This document shows positions 7,266 through 15,401 of a DNA stretch of 17,234 nt, one piece after another. A program made the translations under genes and the position numbers. The stretch lies in the NCBI GenBank assembly GCA_040757355.1, contig JBFLWY010000045.1, positions 1 to 17,234 of the forward strand, written 5' to 3'. The stretch is from DTYU01 sp040757355. GTDB lineage: Bacteria > Bacillota > Desulfotomaculia > Desulfotomaculales > Ammonificaceae. A model generated the notes under the pieces. It was not told the origin of the DNA, did no database searches, and saw nothing but the letters and a program-made list of their open reading frames with translations. The number at the start of each line of letters is the position of its first letter. Position 1 is the first letter of the stretch.

Positions 7266-8720
7266 TTGTTTCCGCCGCCGGTCGAAAAACTGATGCAGTT
7301 TTTGAATAACTCGGGGTACCAGGCCTACGTGGTCGGCGGTGCGGTGAGAGACATCCTTTTAGGGCGTGACCCGCGGGAGTACGATCTGGCTACCGATGCG
7401 TGTCCGGAAGCGTTATCAAGGCTGGCGGAAACTCACAAGCTGCGTGCTTTTTATAAGGGGGCGGCTTTCGGGGTTGTCTCATTCCTAATTGACGGAACCG
7501 CAATCGAAGTTGCTACGTTCAGGACGGAGATTTACGGCGAAGACGCGCACCGTCCGGAAAAGGTGGATTTTTTGTGGGCTTTGGAGGACGACCTGGCCCG
7601 CCGGGACTTTACCGTAAATGCGATGGCCCTTGACAGCGAAGGGAGGCTTTATGATCCCTTCGGAGGCAAAAGGGATTTGGAACTTGGGGTGCTGCGTGCG
7701 GTGGGGAACCCGGACGAGCGTTTTGCCGAGGACGCGCTGCGGGCGTTCCGTGCCTGTCGTTTCGCGGCAGAATACGGTTTTAAGGTGGAGTCAAGGACCC
7801 TCAAGGCCATCTCCCGTACCCGGGACCGGGTTGCCGGCCTTTCGGTCGAAAGGGTGAGAGACGAGATAGAACGAATACTCTTAAGCCTGCACCCAGAGGC
7901 AGGTTTTGAACTCTTGAGGGAGACCGGACTCTTGGAAACTCGGTGCCGGTCGCGCGTTACGGGCAAGGAGGAAACGGTGCCGGTGCTACCGGAGTTGGCG
8001 CGGCTTTACGGTATACCACAGAACCCGCGTTACCACTCCCTTGACGTATGGCAGCATACGATGCTGGTCGTACGGGAAGTGCCGCGGGATATTGTGCTGC
8101 GGTGGGCGGCACTCCTGCACGACATCGCAAAGGGAATGCCCGGCATCAGGGCGCTAAACCGGCGCGGGGAATTGTCGGACCACAAACACGAGCAGGTCGG
8201 CGCAGTAATGGCGGGGGAAGTGCTCGAACGCCTCCGTGTCCCCCCCGTTTCTGCGCGGCGGGCGGCATGGCTCGTCAGTAGGCACATGGTTTTTCCGGCG
8301 CCGGAAGAAACCCCGGTGGTTAGATGGCTGCGTCGTTTGGCGCTCGATTTCAAAAATAAACAGGAATTGGTAGAAGCTGTCGAACAGCTTTTAACCCTGC
8401 GCGAAGCGGATCTCAAGGGGGGGAAAGTCAAGCCGAAAAAGCGCTTAGCGGATAACATCTGCTTAAGAAAAATGGTGCGTGACGTGGTGTCACGCGTGCC
8501 TTTTTTTCCTGTCGATCTTGCAGTCAGCGGAAGAGCGGTAGCCCGGTACCTGGGCGAAGGCCCCCAGGTCAAGAGCGTTATCGAAGAGCTGCTCAGACGA
8601 GTTCAGGCGGGGGAACTGCCCAATGACCCCGCAGTGCTTGAAGGCGCCTTGGCACAAAAGTTGGAATTTGTAGAAAAGGATTTTATCCACAAGGGAAAAG
8701 CCCGGAGACGTCGAAGCTAA
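7266..8720 (+). CDS. cca: CCA-adding tRNA nucleotidyltransferase with HD domain
   Basis: Class II nucleotidyltransferase that builds or repairs the 3' CCA end of tRNA. The catalytic head shows GGAVRD (24-29), DLATD (40-44) with the metal-binding carboxylates, FGVVSF and RRDFTVNAMA. The ATP/CTP-selecting neck and body follow (DPFGGKRDLELGVLRAVGNP, RAFRACRFAAEYGF). An HD domain comes next (WQHTM with His264, LLHDIAKG with His285-Asp286), linked in the family to phosphohydrolase activity. The protein ends in a basic RRRRS tail. The start is TTG 7266, ten bases after AAAGGGGG (7248-7255). A poly(A) polymerase of the same superfamily is possible, but the neck sequence and context favour the CCA enzyme. 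It lies between rtcB and a wall hydrolase with short gaps, so co-transcription is likely. Confidence 0.92.
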   Translation: MFPPPVEKLMQFLNNSGYQAYVVGGAVRDILLGRDPREYDLATDACPEALSRLAETHKLRAFYKGAAFGVVSFLIDGTAIEVATFRTEIYGEDAHRPEKVDFLWALEDDLARRDFTVNAMALDSEGRLYDPFGGKRDLELGVLRAVGNPDERFAEDALRAFRACRFAAEYGFKVESRTLKAISRTRDRVAGLSVERVRDEIERILLSLHPEAGFELLRETGLLETRCRSRVTGKEETVPVLPELARLYGIPQNPRYHSLDVWQHTMLVVREVPRDIVLRWAALLHDIAKGMPGIRALNRRGELSDHKHEQVGAVMAGEVLERLRVPPVSARRAAWLVSRHMVFPAPEETPVVRWLRRLALDFKNKQELVEAVEQLLTLREADLKGGKVKPKKRLADNICLRKMVRDVVSRVPFFPVDLAVSGRAVARYLGEGPQVKSVIEELLRRVQAGELPNDPAVLEGALAQKLEFVEKDFIHKGKARRRRS

Positions 8721-8741
8721 CCGGAAGATATAAACTTTTGG

Positions 8742-9671
8742 GTGATTTTATTGATTTTGCCCGTTCCCGGTGTCGTTTCGGCGCGGTTTTTTAAGCGCTG
8801 GGATTTAAAACTTTGCGTGGTTTCCCTTGCCATTTTTTTGCTCTTCACAGCGGTTTTTAACTTTTTCGGTGTTCCCCTGGCGCATGCTGTAACGGTTGTT
8901 CGTTATACAGTAAAGCAAGGCGACTGCCTCTGGCTTATAGCCCAGCGCCACGGTGTTACGGTTGAGGCGTTGGTCACTGCTAACGGGCTTAAGTCGGATT
9001 TGATAACCCCGGGGCAGGTGCTGAGCATCCCCGGAAAAAACATAAATTCCGCACCGCCACCGGTTTCAACGTCCTCAAGCATCAAATACAAGGTGGTACA
9101 GGGTGACTGTCTCTGGCTTATCGCCAGGCGGCACGGAGTTACCGTTGAGGCCATCAGACAGGCCAACAGCTTAACATCCGACCTTTTGCAATCGGGGCAG
9201 GTACTTATAATTCCAGGAGATACAAGCGCGAAGACCAGTACGGTTAACTCTGGTTCGGCGCCGGCCGTATCTTCCTCTCTCCCTTCTCGTTCCGGCAGTG
9301 TTGTCCAGGATCTTTTGAGCTATGCGCGTTCGCTCCTGGGCACCCGCTACCGTTGGGCCGGTGAAAGCCCGGATACGGGGTTTGACTGTTCCGGGTTTAC
9401 CAAACACGTATTCGGACGGTTCGGTGTCAATTTGCCTCATTCGGCGGCGGCGCAGAATTCGTCCGGTGTTGCGGTAAGACGCGAAGAAATAGCACCGGGG
9501 GACATTCTTCTTTTTAAGACTTACGGTTCCGGGGTTGACCACGCTGTGATTTACTGCGGGGACGGTTGGTTCATTCATGCCAGCTCGCGGGGCGGGTGTG
9601 TGCGTATGGATTCGCTCACGGAGCAATACTGGGACACGCACTTTGTTGGTGCCCGGCGACTACTAAGCTGA
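8742..9671 (+). CDS. Secreted wall hydrolase: two LysM domains + NlpC/P60 peptidase
   Basis: Exported enzyme expected to bind peptidoglycan and cleave its stem peptides. A signal peptide covers about residues 16-49, with a long hydrophobic core and a PLAHA cleavage site. LysM repeats lie at about 54-98 and 115-159. Both contain the unusual GDCLWLIA version, where GDTLW or GDSLW is more common. A Ser/Thr-rich linker (160-187) leads to the NlpC/P60 domain with Cys216 in FDCSGF, His267 in VDHAVIY and His279 in WFIHASS, the expected catalytic triad. The start is uncertain: GTG 8742 gives the longest reading, while TTG 8751 or 8757 lies better relative to GGGTGA (8740-8745). All keep the signal peptide. 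It begins 21 bases after cca and is followed by a terminator-like hairpin. Confidence 0.92.
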   Translation: MILLILPVPGVVSARFFKRWDLKLCVVSLAIFLLFTAVFNFFGVPLAHAVTVVRYTVKQGDCLWLIAQRHGVTVEALVTANGLKSDLITPGQVLSIPGKNINSAPPPVSTSSSIKYKVVQGDCLWLIARRHGVTVEAIRQANSLTSDLLQSGQVLIIPGDTSAKTSTVNSGSAPAVSSSLPSRSGSVVQDLLSYARSLLGTRYRWAGESPDTGFDCSGFTKHVFGRFGVNLPHSAAAQNSSGVAVRREEIAPGDILLFKTYGSGVDHAVIYCGDGWFIHASSRGGCVRMDSLTEQYWDTHFVGARRLLS

Positions 9672-9705
9672 TTAAGAAGAAAGATAGACCGGTGATGGCT
9701 GAGAG

Positions 9706-9728
9706 GCAGGGGAAACCCTGCTTTATTT
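9706..9728 (+). terminator. GAAA-capped hairpin with T-rich tail after the LysM-P60 gene
   Basis: GCAGGG (9706-9711) and CCCTGC (9716-9721) pair perfectly around a GAAA tetraloop. A G-T and an A-T pair extend the stem outward. TTTATTT (9722-9728) follows. This fits a short intrinsic terminator 35 bases past the stop codon, separating the RNA-repair/wall block from the signalling block. Confidence 0.6.
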
Positions 9729-9755
9729 GGCTTGTGTTTCGTAAGAAGGAGGAAT

Positions 9756-9806
9756 ATGGCAGTTTTAGTCGAAAATACTCTTAAGGCTGTCGGGGGAAAG
9801 GGATGA
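9756..9806 (+). CDS. Possible 16-residue leader ORF before the kinase gene
   Basis: ATG 9756 is preceded by AAGGAGG (9746-9752), the strongest ribosome binding site in this part of the window, though only three bases away. The peptide would read MAVLVENTLKAVGGKG and stop at 9804-9806, five bases before the TTG of the kinase in another frame. The kinase's own site (AAAGGG, 9797-9802) lies inside this short ORF, so translation of the two would be coupled. I do not recognise the peptide. It could equally be a chance ORF after a relic binding site. Confidence 0.3.
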   Translation: MAVLVENTLKAVGGKG

Positions 9807-9810
9807 GAAC

Positions 9811-12500
9811 TTGGCTGCCCTGTCCCGGTTCTTTGGAATCAAGGCCAAGCTGGTAGTGGTTGTTACCGTTATAATGCTTACCGCCCTTTTCGTTCTTGGT
9901 TTTAAGACCTACCAAGAGAGCAGGAGTATACTTGAGCAAGAGCTTACCACACGCCTGCGCGCCGAGGTTGAATGGTGGGTGCACCAGTCGATCGTCGACC
10001 AGATTGAAAAAGTAAGGGGACTTACAGCGGCTGTTGCCGGCTTGCCGGAAACCCAGGCGATGTTCACGGCTGCACCGGCGGGTGATGCTTGGGAATATAC
10101 GTCTGCCCGCTTTTTAACTGCAGGGAAAAATCTGGTCGGTCCTCATTCCGAAATTTTCCGGGTTGTCCTTATAGGTTCGGATAATAAAGAGACTGCCCGG
10201 TTGNNNNNNNNNNNNNNNNNNNNNNNNNNNNNNNNNNNNNNNNNNNNNNNNNNNNNNNNNNNNNNNNNNNNNNNNNNNNNNNNNNNNNNNNNNNNNNNNN
10301 NNNGGCGGGTGATGCTTGGGAATATACGTCTGCCCGCTTTTTAACTGCAGGGAAAAATCTGGTCGGTCCTCATTCCGAAATTTTCCGGGTTGTCCTTATA
10401 GGTTCGGATAATAAAGAGACTGCCCGGTTGGAGCGAACAAGCGAAGGGTTATTGACCGGTTTTCGCTCGGAACAGAATTGGCAAGGTACGGCCTGTGTTA
10501 CAGAAGCGCTACGGCCCAAAACGGGGGTAGTTGCTGTCACCAACATCCACTCGTACGGGGCGGGTGAGCAGGCCCGGCATACCCTTTGCGCCGCCGCTCC
10601 AGTAATGATCGGGAACGCGGTACGCGGCGCAGTCCTTATTGACGCCGATTTCGGCGTGATGCTCCGGCAGTCTCCTGCCGGCATCCGGGACGCTGTGTTT
10701 TACCTGGTGAACCGGGAAGGACGCATATTTTATGAGCTAAGGACAAAGAACGGCCTGACGGCCGCTGGTTCGGCAGCCGGAGGCAGCCTGCGCGGCGTGG
10801 CACCGGACCTCAGCGCGCTTTTAGAGAAAGAAGACCAGTATTGTAAATTTACCGGCTCTTACCACCTGCACGGTTTCACCCGCGTGTATTTCGACCGGCC
10901 CCACAGCGAGCGGTACTTTACAGTGGTATACGACGTTCCCCGGGAAGCCATTTTAAGCGGCGTTAAAGGGGTAACAAGGGTTTTTCTTGTTACAGGTGCA
11001 GCGGTCTTCCTTGTTTCACTGTTGATAGTGGGTCTCCTGGCCGGTGCGGTGACCAGGCCGGTCCTTAACCTGGCAATGGTTGCGGACCGGGTCGCCAAAG
11101 GCGACCTTTCTGAAGACGCCGGTCCAATGCCAAGCAAGGACGAAATCGGCAGCCTATATCGGAGCTTTAACGCAATGATTGCGGCCTTGAGGGAAAGCAA
11201 GAGCCGCGAGGAAGAGAAGAAGGCGCGGCTTTTGGAAGCTGCGGGCCAGGCAGCGGCCGACGTAACCCGGAACCTGTCTGTTCCGATAATTCTAGACAAG
11301 CTGGTTCATTCAGTGGTAAATATCGTTAATGCGGACTGCGCCTGTCTCCACCTGATTTCTGCCCGGGGTGCAGACTTCTTTGTGGCCGGGGAGGGGACAC
11401 AGAAGTGCGCACTGGGGCGGACGGGCAAGAAGGGCCCCGCAGAAGCGATTTTAAGTTCGGGTCATATCCTCCGCTTTAAGGGTCCGGGGTTAACCGCCGG
11501 GCCTTATGAACCGCTGCGCCCGGACATTACGTCCTTTTTCGGGGTGCCTGTTTTTTCTGAAGGCCGTGTTATCGGAGCATTGTGCATCGGAAGCCGCGAG
11601 AGGGAGATTACCGAGGCAGACGAGGCGGCGATTAAACTGCTTGCCGCTCACGCCGGTGCGGCTATCGCCAACGCTCGCCTCCACGAGGAGGTGGTGGCAA
11701 TGGCGGAGGACCTTGAAAGGCGGGTGGCAGAACGGACAAAAGAACTCAGGCAGATGAACCTCGAGCTTGAGAGGGCGAACAGGCTTAAGAGCGAGTTTTT
11801 AGCGACCGTAAGCCACGAACTCCGGACGCCCCTAAATACCATCATCGGTTTTTCGGACGTGCTGCTGAGCGACACGGTCCCTGAAATGCCCGAAAAGGCT
11901 AAGGAGTATGTACAGGACATCATGGAGAGCGGGGAGCATCTCCTTGCTCTGATTAACGATATTCTTGACCTGGCAAAGGTTGAAGCAGGGAAGGAGGTGC
12001 TTCACCTGGAAGAAATACCGGTTGAGAGTTTCTTGAGGAGTACCTTGACCCTTTTCAGAGAAAAGGCGGCCAAGCATGGAATCGAACTGGAACTTGCGGT
12101 TGACGGGGTAACAGAGTGGCTGCTTGACGGCAGAAAGTTCAAACAGATATTGTTTAATTTGTTGGCCAATGCGCTAAAGTTTACGCCGGACGGCGGGAAA
12201 GTAAAAGTAGAAGCCAAAAACGAAAACGATATGCTGGCGGTTACGGTCCAAGATACCGGTATCGGCATCCGGCCGGAGGACATGCCGCGGCTTTTCAAAC
12301 CTTTTGAGCAATTAGACGGCTCCCTGGCCCGGCATTATCCCGGGACCGGACTCGGCCTGGCTATGGTAAAGAAGCTGACCGAGCTTCACGGGGGCACTGT
12401 TTCCGTAGAGAGCGAGCCGGGGAAGGGGAGCCGTTTCACCATCCGCTTCCCCCTGCTGTCGGGTCAGCGACAGGATCTGTATCGGGAGGTTTTCCATTAG
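9811..12500 (+). CDS. Membrane sensor histidine kinase (Cache-like sensor, HAMP, GAF, HisKA, HATPase), split by an assembly gap
   Basis: Two-component kinase probably feeding the two receiver proteins downstream. Removing the N run and one flanking copy (joining 10203 to 10431) restores one frame of 820 residues; numbering refers to this. TM1 is about 12-32. An outer sensor domain of about 280 residues, compatible with double Cache, follows. TM2 is about 314-336. HAMP is 337-388 and GAF about 400-550. A coiled coil leads to HisKA with His593 in TVSHELRTPLN. HATPase is 690-807, with NLLANALKF, DTGIGI and GTGLGLAM. All catalytic motifs are present. The start is TTG 9811, eight bases after AAAGGG; an upstream stop at 9766 leaves no better start. 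The ligand is unknown. Confidence 0.88.
10077..10430 (+). repeat. Exact 127-base duplicate flanking the N run (assembly artefact)
   Basis: Bases 10077-10203 and 10304-10430 are identical over 127 bases and directly border the 100-base N run. Both copies encode the same part of the kinase sensor domain. The second copy plus the N run add 227 bases, which is not a multiple of three. Collapsing the copies restores an open frame exactly. Two contig ends sharing a 127-base overlap were therefore scaffolded without being merged. Confidence 0.93.
10204..10303. other. Assembly gap of exactly 100 N
   Basis: A run of 100 unknown bases inside the kinase gene. The length is a conventional placeholder, and the flanking duplicate argues that no real sequence is missing. 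Confidence 0.98.
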
Positions 12501-12515
12501 CCTTGGAGGAGGAAA

Positions 12516-12902
12516 ATGCCCGGGAACGTTCTGATAATTGATGACGACGAAAAAGCCAGGAAGCTTTATCGTGTCATATTGGAACAAAGCGGGTATTCTT
12601 GTATAGAAGCACCTGCGGCCCCGGAAGGGATAAAGATCGCCGAGCACAGCAGGGTCGATTTGATCATCCTTGACTTACAGCTTCCGGAAATGGACGGTCT
12701 CGCTGCAGCCCGCCTTTTGAAAGCTTATGGGCCGACAAAGGCTATTCCGGTGATTGCTGTTACCGCCCTGGCAATGCCTGACGACCGGGAAGAAGTGATG
12801 GCGGCTGGTGCAGACGCGTATTTACCCAAACCCATTAAGCGAAAAGAATTTCTTCAGATAGTTCAGTATTTTTTAGAGGGAGAAGGGAAGATCCGCGGAT
12901 GA
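12516..12902 (+). CDS. Stand-alone receiver protein (CheY/DivK-like response regulator)
   Basis: A single receiver domain of 128 residues with no output domain. The acidic pair is Asp9-Asp11, the phospho-acceptor Asp53 in IILDLQLPEMDG, the switch Thr83 in VTALAM and the lysine Lys105 in YLPKPIKRKEF. The ATG at 12516 follows a GGAGGAGG-type site, 15 bases after the kinase stop. Such proteins work by protein contact, as phosphate sinks, relay intermediates or allosteric partners. Its place between the kinase and the HD-GYP protein, overlapping the latter by four bases (ATGA), suggests it receives phosphate from this kinase. The role is inferred from context only. Confidence 0.92.
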   Translation: MPGNVLIIDDDEKARKLYRVILEQSGYSCIEAPAAPEGIKIAEHSRVDLIILDLQLPEMDGLAAARLLKAYGPTKAIPVIAVTALAMPDDREEVMAAGADAYLPKPIKRKEFLQIVQYFLEGEGKIRG

Positions 12903-14032
12903 AACCGAGGCAGCCTCTGGTACTCCTGGTTGATGATGAAGAGAAAACGTTAAAACTTTATGAAGCGCTGCTTACGGCGGAAGGCATTGCTACGGTCAAA
13001 GCATTTAACGGCGCCGAGGCGATAAATATTTTTCGCCGTCTAAAACCGGACGTTGTGGTTTTGGACATTATGATGCCGGGGATGGACGGTTTCGAGGTTT
13101 GCCATCGGCTGAGGGCGCTGCCTGAAGGCGGCAACGTTCCGATCTTAATGGTTTCAGCACTCGGCGACAGGAAGTTGCGCGTCAAGGGTCTCGCAAACGG
13201 TGCAAGCGACTTTCTCGACAAGCCGGTTGACAAGGCGGAATTCATCACTCGTCTCAACAACCTGTTACGGGTCAAGGAGTATCAAGATTTCCTTCACGAC
13301 CAGAGTATTATGCTCGAAAGATTGGTGCGCCAGCGGACGGCCGAGCTTTTCCGGGCCCATGAAGAGTTGAAAAAGAGTTATTATGAGATCCTGTACCGCC
13401 TGGCGGTGGTCGCCGAGTACAGGGACGGGGATACGGCACGGCACATTGGTCGAATAGGCCGTTATACGAGAGTGATTGCCGAAGCGCTCGGGTTGCCGCC
13501 GCACGAGGTGGAAGTGTTGACCCACGCAAGTCCGATGCACGACATAGGAAAGGTGGGCATCCCGGACAGCGTTTTGCTCAAGCCTGGATTGCTTACACCT
13601 GAGGAATTTGAGGTGGTAAAAGCACACGCCACAATCGGCGCGCGAATCCTTTCCGGGAGCGCCTCAGACGTGATTCGCTGTGCTGAGGAGATAGCCCTTA
13701 CGCACCACGAGCGCTATGACGGAAGCGGGTATCCGCAGGGGTTGAAGGGTGAAAAGATACCGCTTTCCGGGAGAATTGTCATGCTTGCGGACATCTATGA
13801 CGCTTTGCGGAGCCACCGGCCTTATAAGCCCGCTTACGACAGGGAAACAGCCTACCGGATCATTACTGAAGGAGACGGGCGTACCAGCCCGGAGCATTTT
13901 GACCCGAAGGTGCTCAACGTTTTCCGGAAGATGGAGAACGTTTTCCATGAGATCTACGAAAGCTACCGCGGGAGAGAATTCACTGAATTGCACGACATTT
14001 TCAAGGCCTTACCTGCTCCTGAAGAGGAATGA
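12899..14032 (+). CDS. Receiver-HD-GYP protein, probable cyclic-di-GMP phosphodiesterase (RpfG-like)
   Basis: Response regulator whose output is hydrolysis of cyclic di-GMP. The receiver domain (1-120) has Asp12/Asp13, phospho-acceptor Asp56 in VLDIMMPGMDG and Lys109-region DFLDKPVDKAEF. A coiled linker (about 125-165) leads to the HD-GYP domain. The metal-binding pair is His214-Asp215 in MHDIGKVGIPD, and HH269-270 begins HHERYDGSGYPQGL, with the GYP triplet at 277-279. The conserved IPLSGRIVMLADIYDAL and RPYKPAY segments follow. All signature residues of active family members are present, so activity is likely. The ATG overlaps the upstream stop in ATGA, implying coupled translation. No diguanylate cyclase is in the window, so the source of cyclic di-GMP lies elsewhere. 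Confidence 0.95.
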   Translation: MKPRQPLVLLVDDEEKTLKLYEALLTAEGIATVKAFNGAEAINIFRRLKPDVVVLDIMMPGMDGFEVCHRLRALPEGGNVPILMVSALGDRKLRVKGLANGASDFLDKPVDKAEFITRLNNLLRVKEYQDFLHDQSIMLERLVRQRTAELFRAHEELKKSYYEILYRLAVVAEYRDGDTARHIGRIGRYTRVIAEALGLPPHEVEVLTHASPMHDIGKVGIPDSVLLKPGLLTPEEFEVVKAHATIGARILSGSASDVIRCAEEIALTHHERYDGSGYPQGLKGEKIPLSGRIVMLADIYDALRSHRPYKPAYDRETAYRIITEGDGRTSPEHFDPKVLNVFRKMENVFHEIYESYRGREFTELHDIFKALPAPEEE

Positions 14033-14037
14033 GAATT

Positions 14038-14109
14038 ATGAGCAATCGGCTCCGGCCCGGGTACCAACCGTCTCTCTTGCTCTGCCCGGCGGTCGCCGCG
14101 CTCTGTTGA
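14038..14109 (+). CDS. Possible 23-residue small ORF after the HD-GYP gene
   Basis: ATG 14038 follows GAGGA (14024-14028) by nine bases. It encodes 23 residues with a hydrophobic end (SLLLCPAVAALC) and stops at 14107-14109. An in-frame ATG at 14029 overlaps the HD-GYP stop. I do not recognise the peptide. The rest of the 135-base gap holds a short hairpin CCGAG (14114-14118) / CTCGG (14125-14129) and the ribosome binding site of the next gene. Confidence 0.18.
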   Translation: MSNRLRPGYQPSLLLCPAVAALC

Positions 14110-14167
14110 TAGGCCGAGTAGTTGCTCGGAAACTATTTAGCCGAAAAGTGGGTTGGGGGGGATTGCT

Positions 14168-15223
14168 TTGCAAGTGGGTCTGGTTTTCGATGCTGTTTAC
14201 CTCCTTCACGATACCGGGTGGCATGTGGAAAATCCGGACAGGCTGTCAAGAACGCTTGGGATCTTAGAGGAAAAGGGGATTCTGGGCAGGCTCGAGAGAA
14301 TAGCTCCTCGCACCGCCTCCTTGGAGGAATTAAACCTCGTCCATCCAAAGGACTATGTTGAGAGCGTTGAGGCTTTCTGTAATCAGGGCGGGGGTTATCT
14401 CGATCCGGATACGGTTGCTTCACCGCAGAGTTTCGAGGTAGCGCTCTTTGCCGCAGGCGGGGTAATTGCCGGAGTGGATGCGGTACAGGCGGGGCGGGTT
14501 TCGCGCGCGTTTGCTCTCGTACGGCCGCCGGGACACCATGCGCTGCCGAACCGGGCAATGGGTTTCTGTCTGTTTAACAACGTGGCGGTTGCGGCCCGTT
14601 GCGCAGCCCGGCGTCACGGGTATAAACGGATTCTTATCGTGGACTGGGACTACCACCACGGTAACGGCACAGAGGCGGTCTTTTATGAAGACCCCAACGT
14701 ATTATACTTTTCAACGCACAATGCAATGGGTTATCCCGGTACGGGCTGGCCGCAACGGGTAGGCGGCGGGCGCGGTAAGGGGTTTAACATCAACGTCCCC
14801 CTACCGAAGACAACAGGAGATACTGATATGAAGTTTGTGTTTCAGGAGCTTCTGGAGCCTGTAGCGGAAGAATACCGTCCCGACCTGGTTTTGGTATCTG
14901 CAGGACAGGACGGCTACCGGGGCGATCCGATCGCAGGAATGAGACTGACTGCTGCCGGGTACGGGGTTATGGCGGAAATTGTTCGGAAGATTGCAGACAA
15001 GTATGCGGGCGGGCGGCTTGCGGCCGTTCTTGAGGGCGGTTACGACCACGAAGGTCTCGGGATGAGCATCGCCGCGATCCTTGAGGCGTGGATGACGGAA
15101 GAACCTCTCGCAAGCCCGCCGGAAGGGGAAGTGGGTCCGGAAGTGGCCGCCGCGGTAGCCGAGGTGAAGCAGAGCCAGCGGGAGTACTGGAAGTGCTTTA
15201 GGGATAAGTCAATCATTGCCTAA
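14168..15223 (+). CDS. Histone-deacetylase-family amidohydrolase (class II HDAH / AcuC-like)
   Basis: Zinc-dependent deacetylase of the arginase/deacetylase fold. In bacteria such proteins remove acetyl groups from polyamines, proteins or small molecules; the substrate cannot be told here. Motifs in order are RPPGHHA (His123-His124, general base pair), DWDYHHGNGT with zinc ligands Asp161 and His163, SAGQDGYRGDP with the third zinc ligand Asp248, and LEGGYDHEGL with catalytic Tyr292. The Gln before Asp248 and the Gly-Tyr after it replace the usual Phe and Ala-His of SAGFDAH, a possible specificity change. I choose TTG 14168 because a GGGGGG site (14156-14161) precedes it by six bases. That gives the usual short N-terminus before the LLHDTG segment and a length of 351. 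A longer reading from TTG 14153 is possible. The 135-base gap leaves unclear whether it belongs to the signalling operon. Confidence 0.92.
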   Translation: MQVGLVFDAVYLLHDTGWHVENPDRLSRTLGILEEKGILGRLERIAPRTASLEELNLVHPKDYVESVEAFCNQGGGYLDPDTVASPQSFEVALFAAGGVIAGVDAVQAGRVSRAFALVRPPGHHALPNRAMGFCLFNNVAVAARCAARRHGYKRILIVDWDYHHGNGTEAVFYEDPNVLYFSTHNAMGYPGTGWPQRVGGGRGKGFNINVPLPKTTGDTDMKFVFQELLEPVAEEYRPDLVLVSAGQDGYRGDPIAGMRLTAAGYGVMAEIVRKIADKYAGGRLAAVLEGGYDHEGLGMSIAAILEAWMTEEPLASPPEGEVGPEVAAAVAEVKQSQREYWKCFRDKSIIA

Positions 15224-15281
15224 AAGTTTCGCCAAAGCTATTTACAACACCCTGGATTATATACTATCATATTGCTAATCT

Positions 15282-15287
15282 TATACT
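15282..15287 (+). promoter_or_regulatory. Candidate -10 box of the T-box-aroF unit
   Basis: TATACT at 15282-15287 lies in an AT-rich stretch (15240-15290). It would start transcription near 15294, just before the first T-box helix. No good -35 box is seen at 16-18 bases. A second TATACT (15260-15265) has TTTACA (15241-15246) upstream, but only 13 bases away. Confidence 0.35.
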
Positions 15288-15401
15288 CGAAAGGCCTTGA
15301 AGGGGTAAAGTAGGACCAGGGAGTTTTTCAGCGAGCCGGGGGACGGTGCAAGCCCGGTAAAACGAAGCGGTCTGAAGTTCACCCCGGAGCCGCCGGGTGA
15401 A

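Noticed and set aside
9690..9728. A riboswitch (for example cyclic-di-GMP type) before the kinase
   Set aside because: The GAAA-capped hairpin stands alone. The conserved junction sequences of GEMM-I or other riboswitches I know are not present, and the T-rich tail fits a simple terminator.
10077..10430. A true tandem duplication or a frameshifted pseudogene in the kinase
   Set aside because: The copies are 100 percent identical, border a placeholder of exactly 100 N, and collapsing them restores the frame and a full domain set.
13749..14267. Plus-strand open frame overlapping the end of the HD-GYP gene and the start of the deacetylase gene
   Set aside because: It is out of frame with two clear gene products, and its translation shows no domain.
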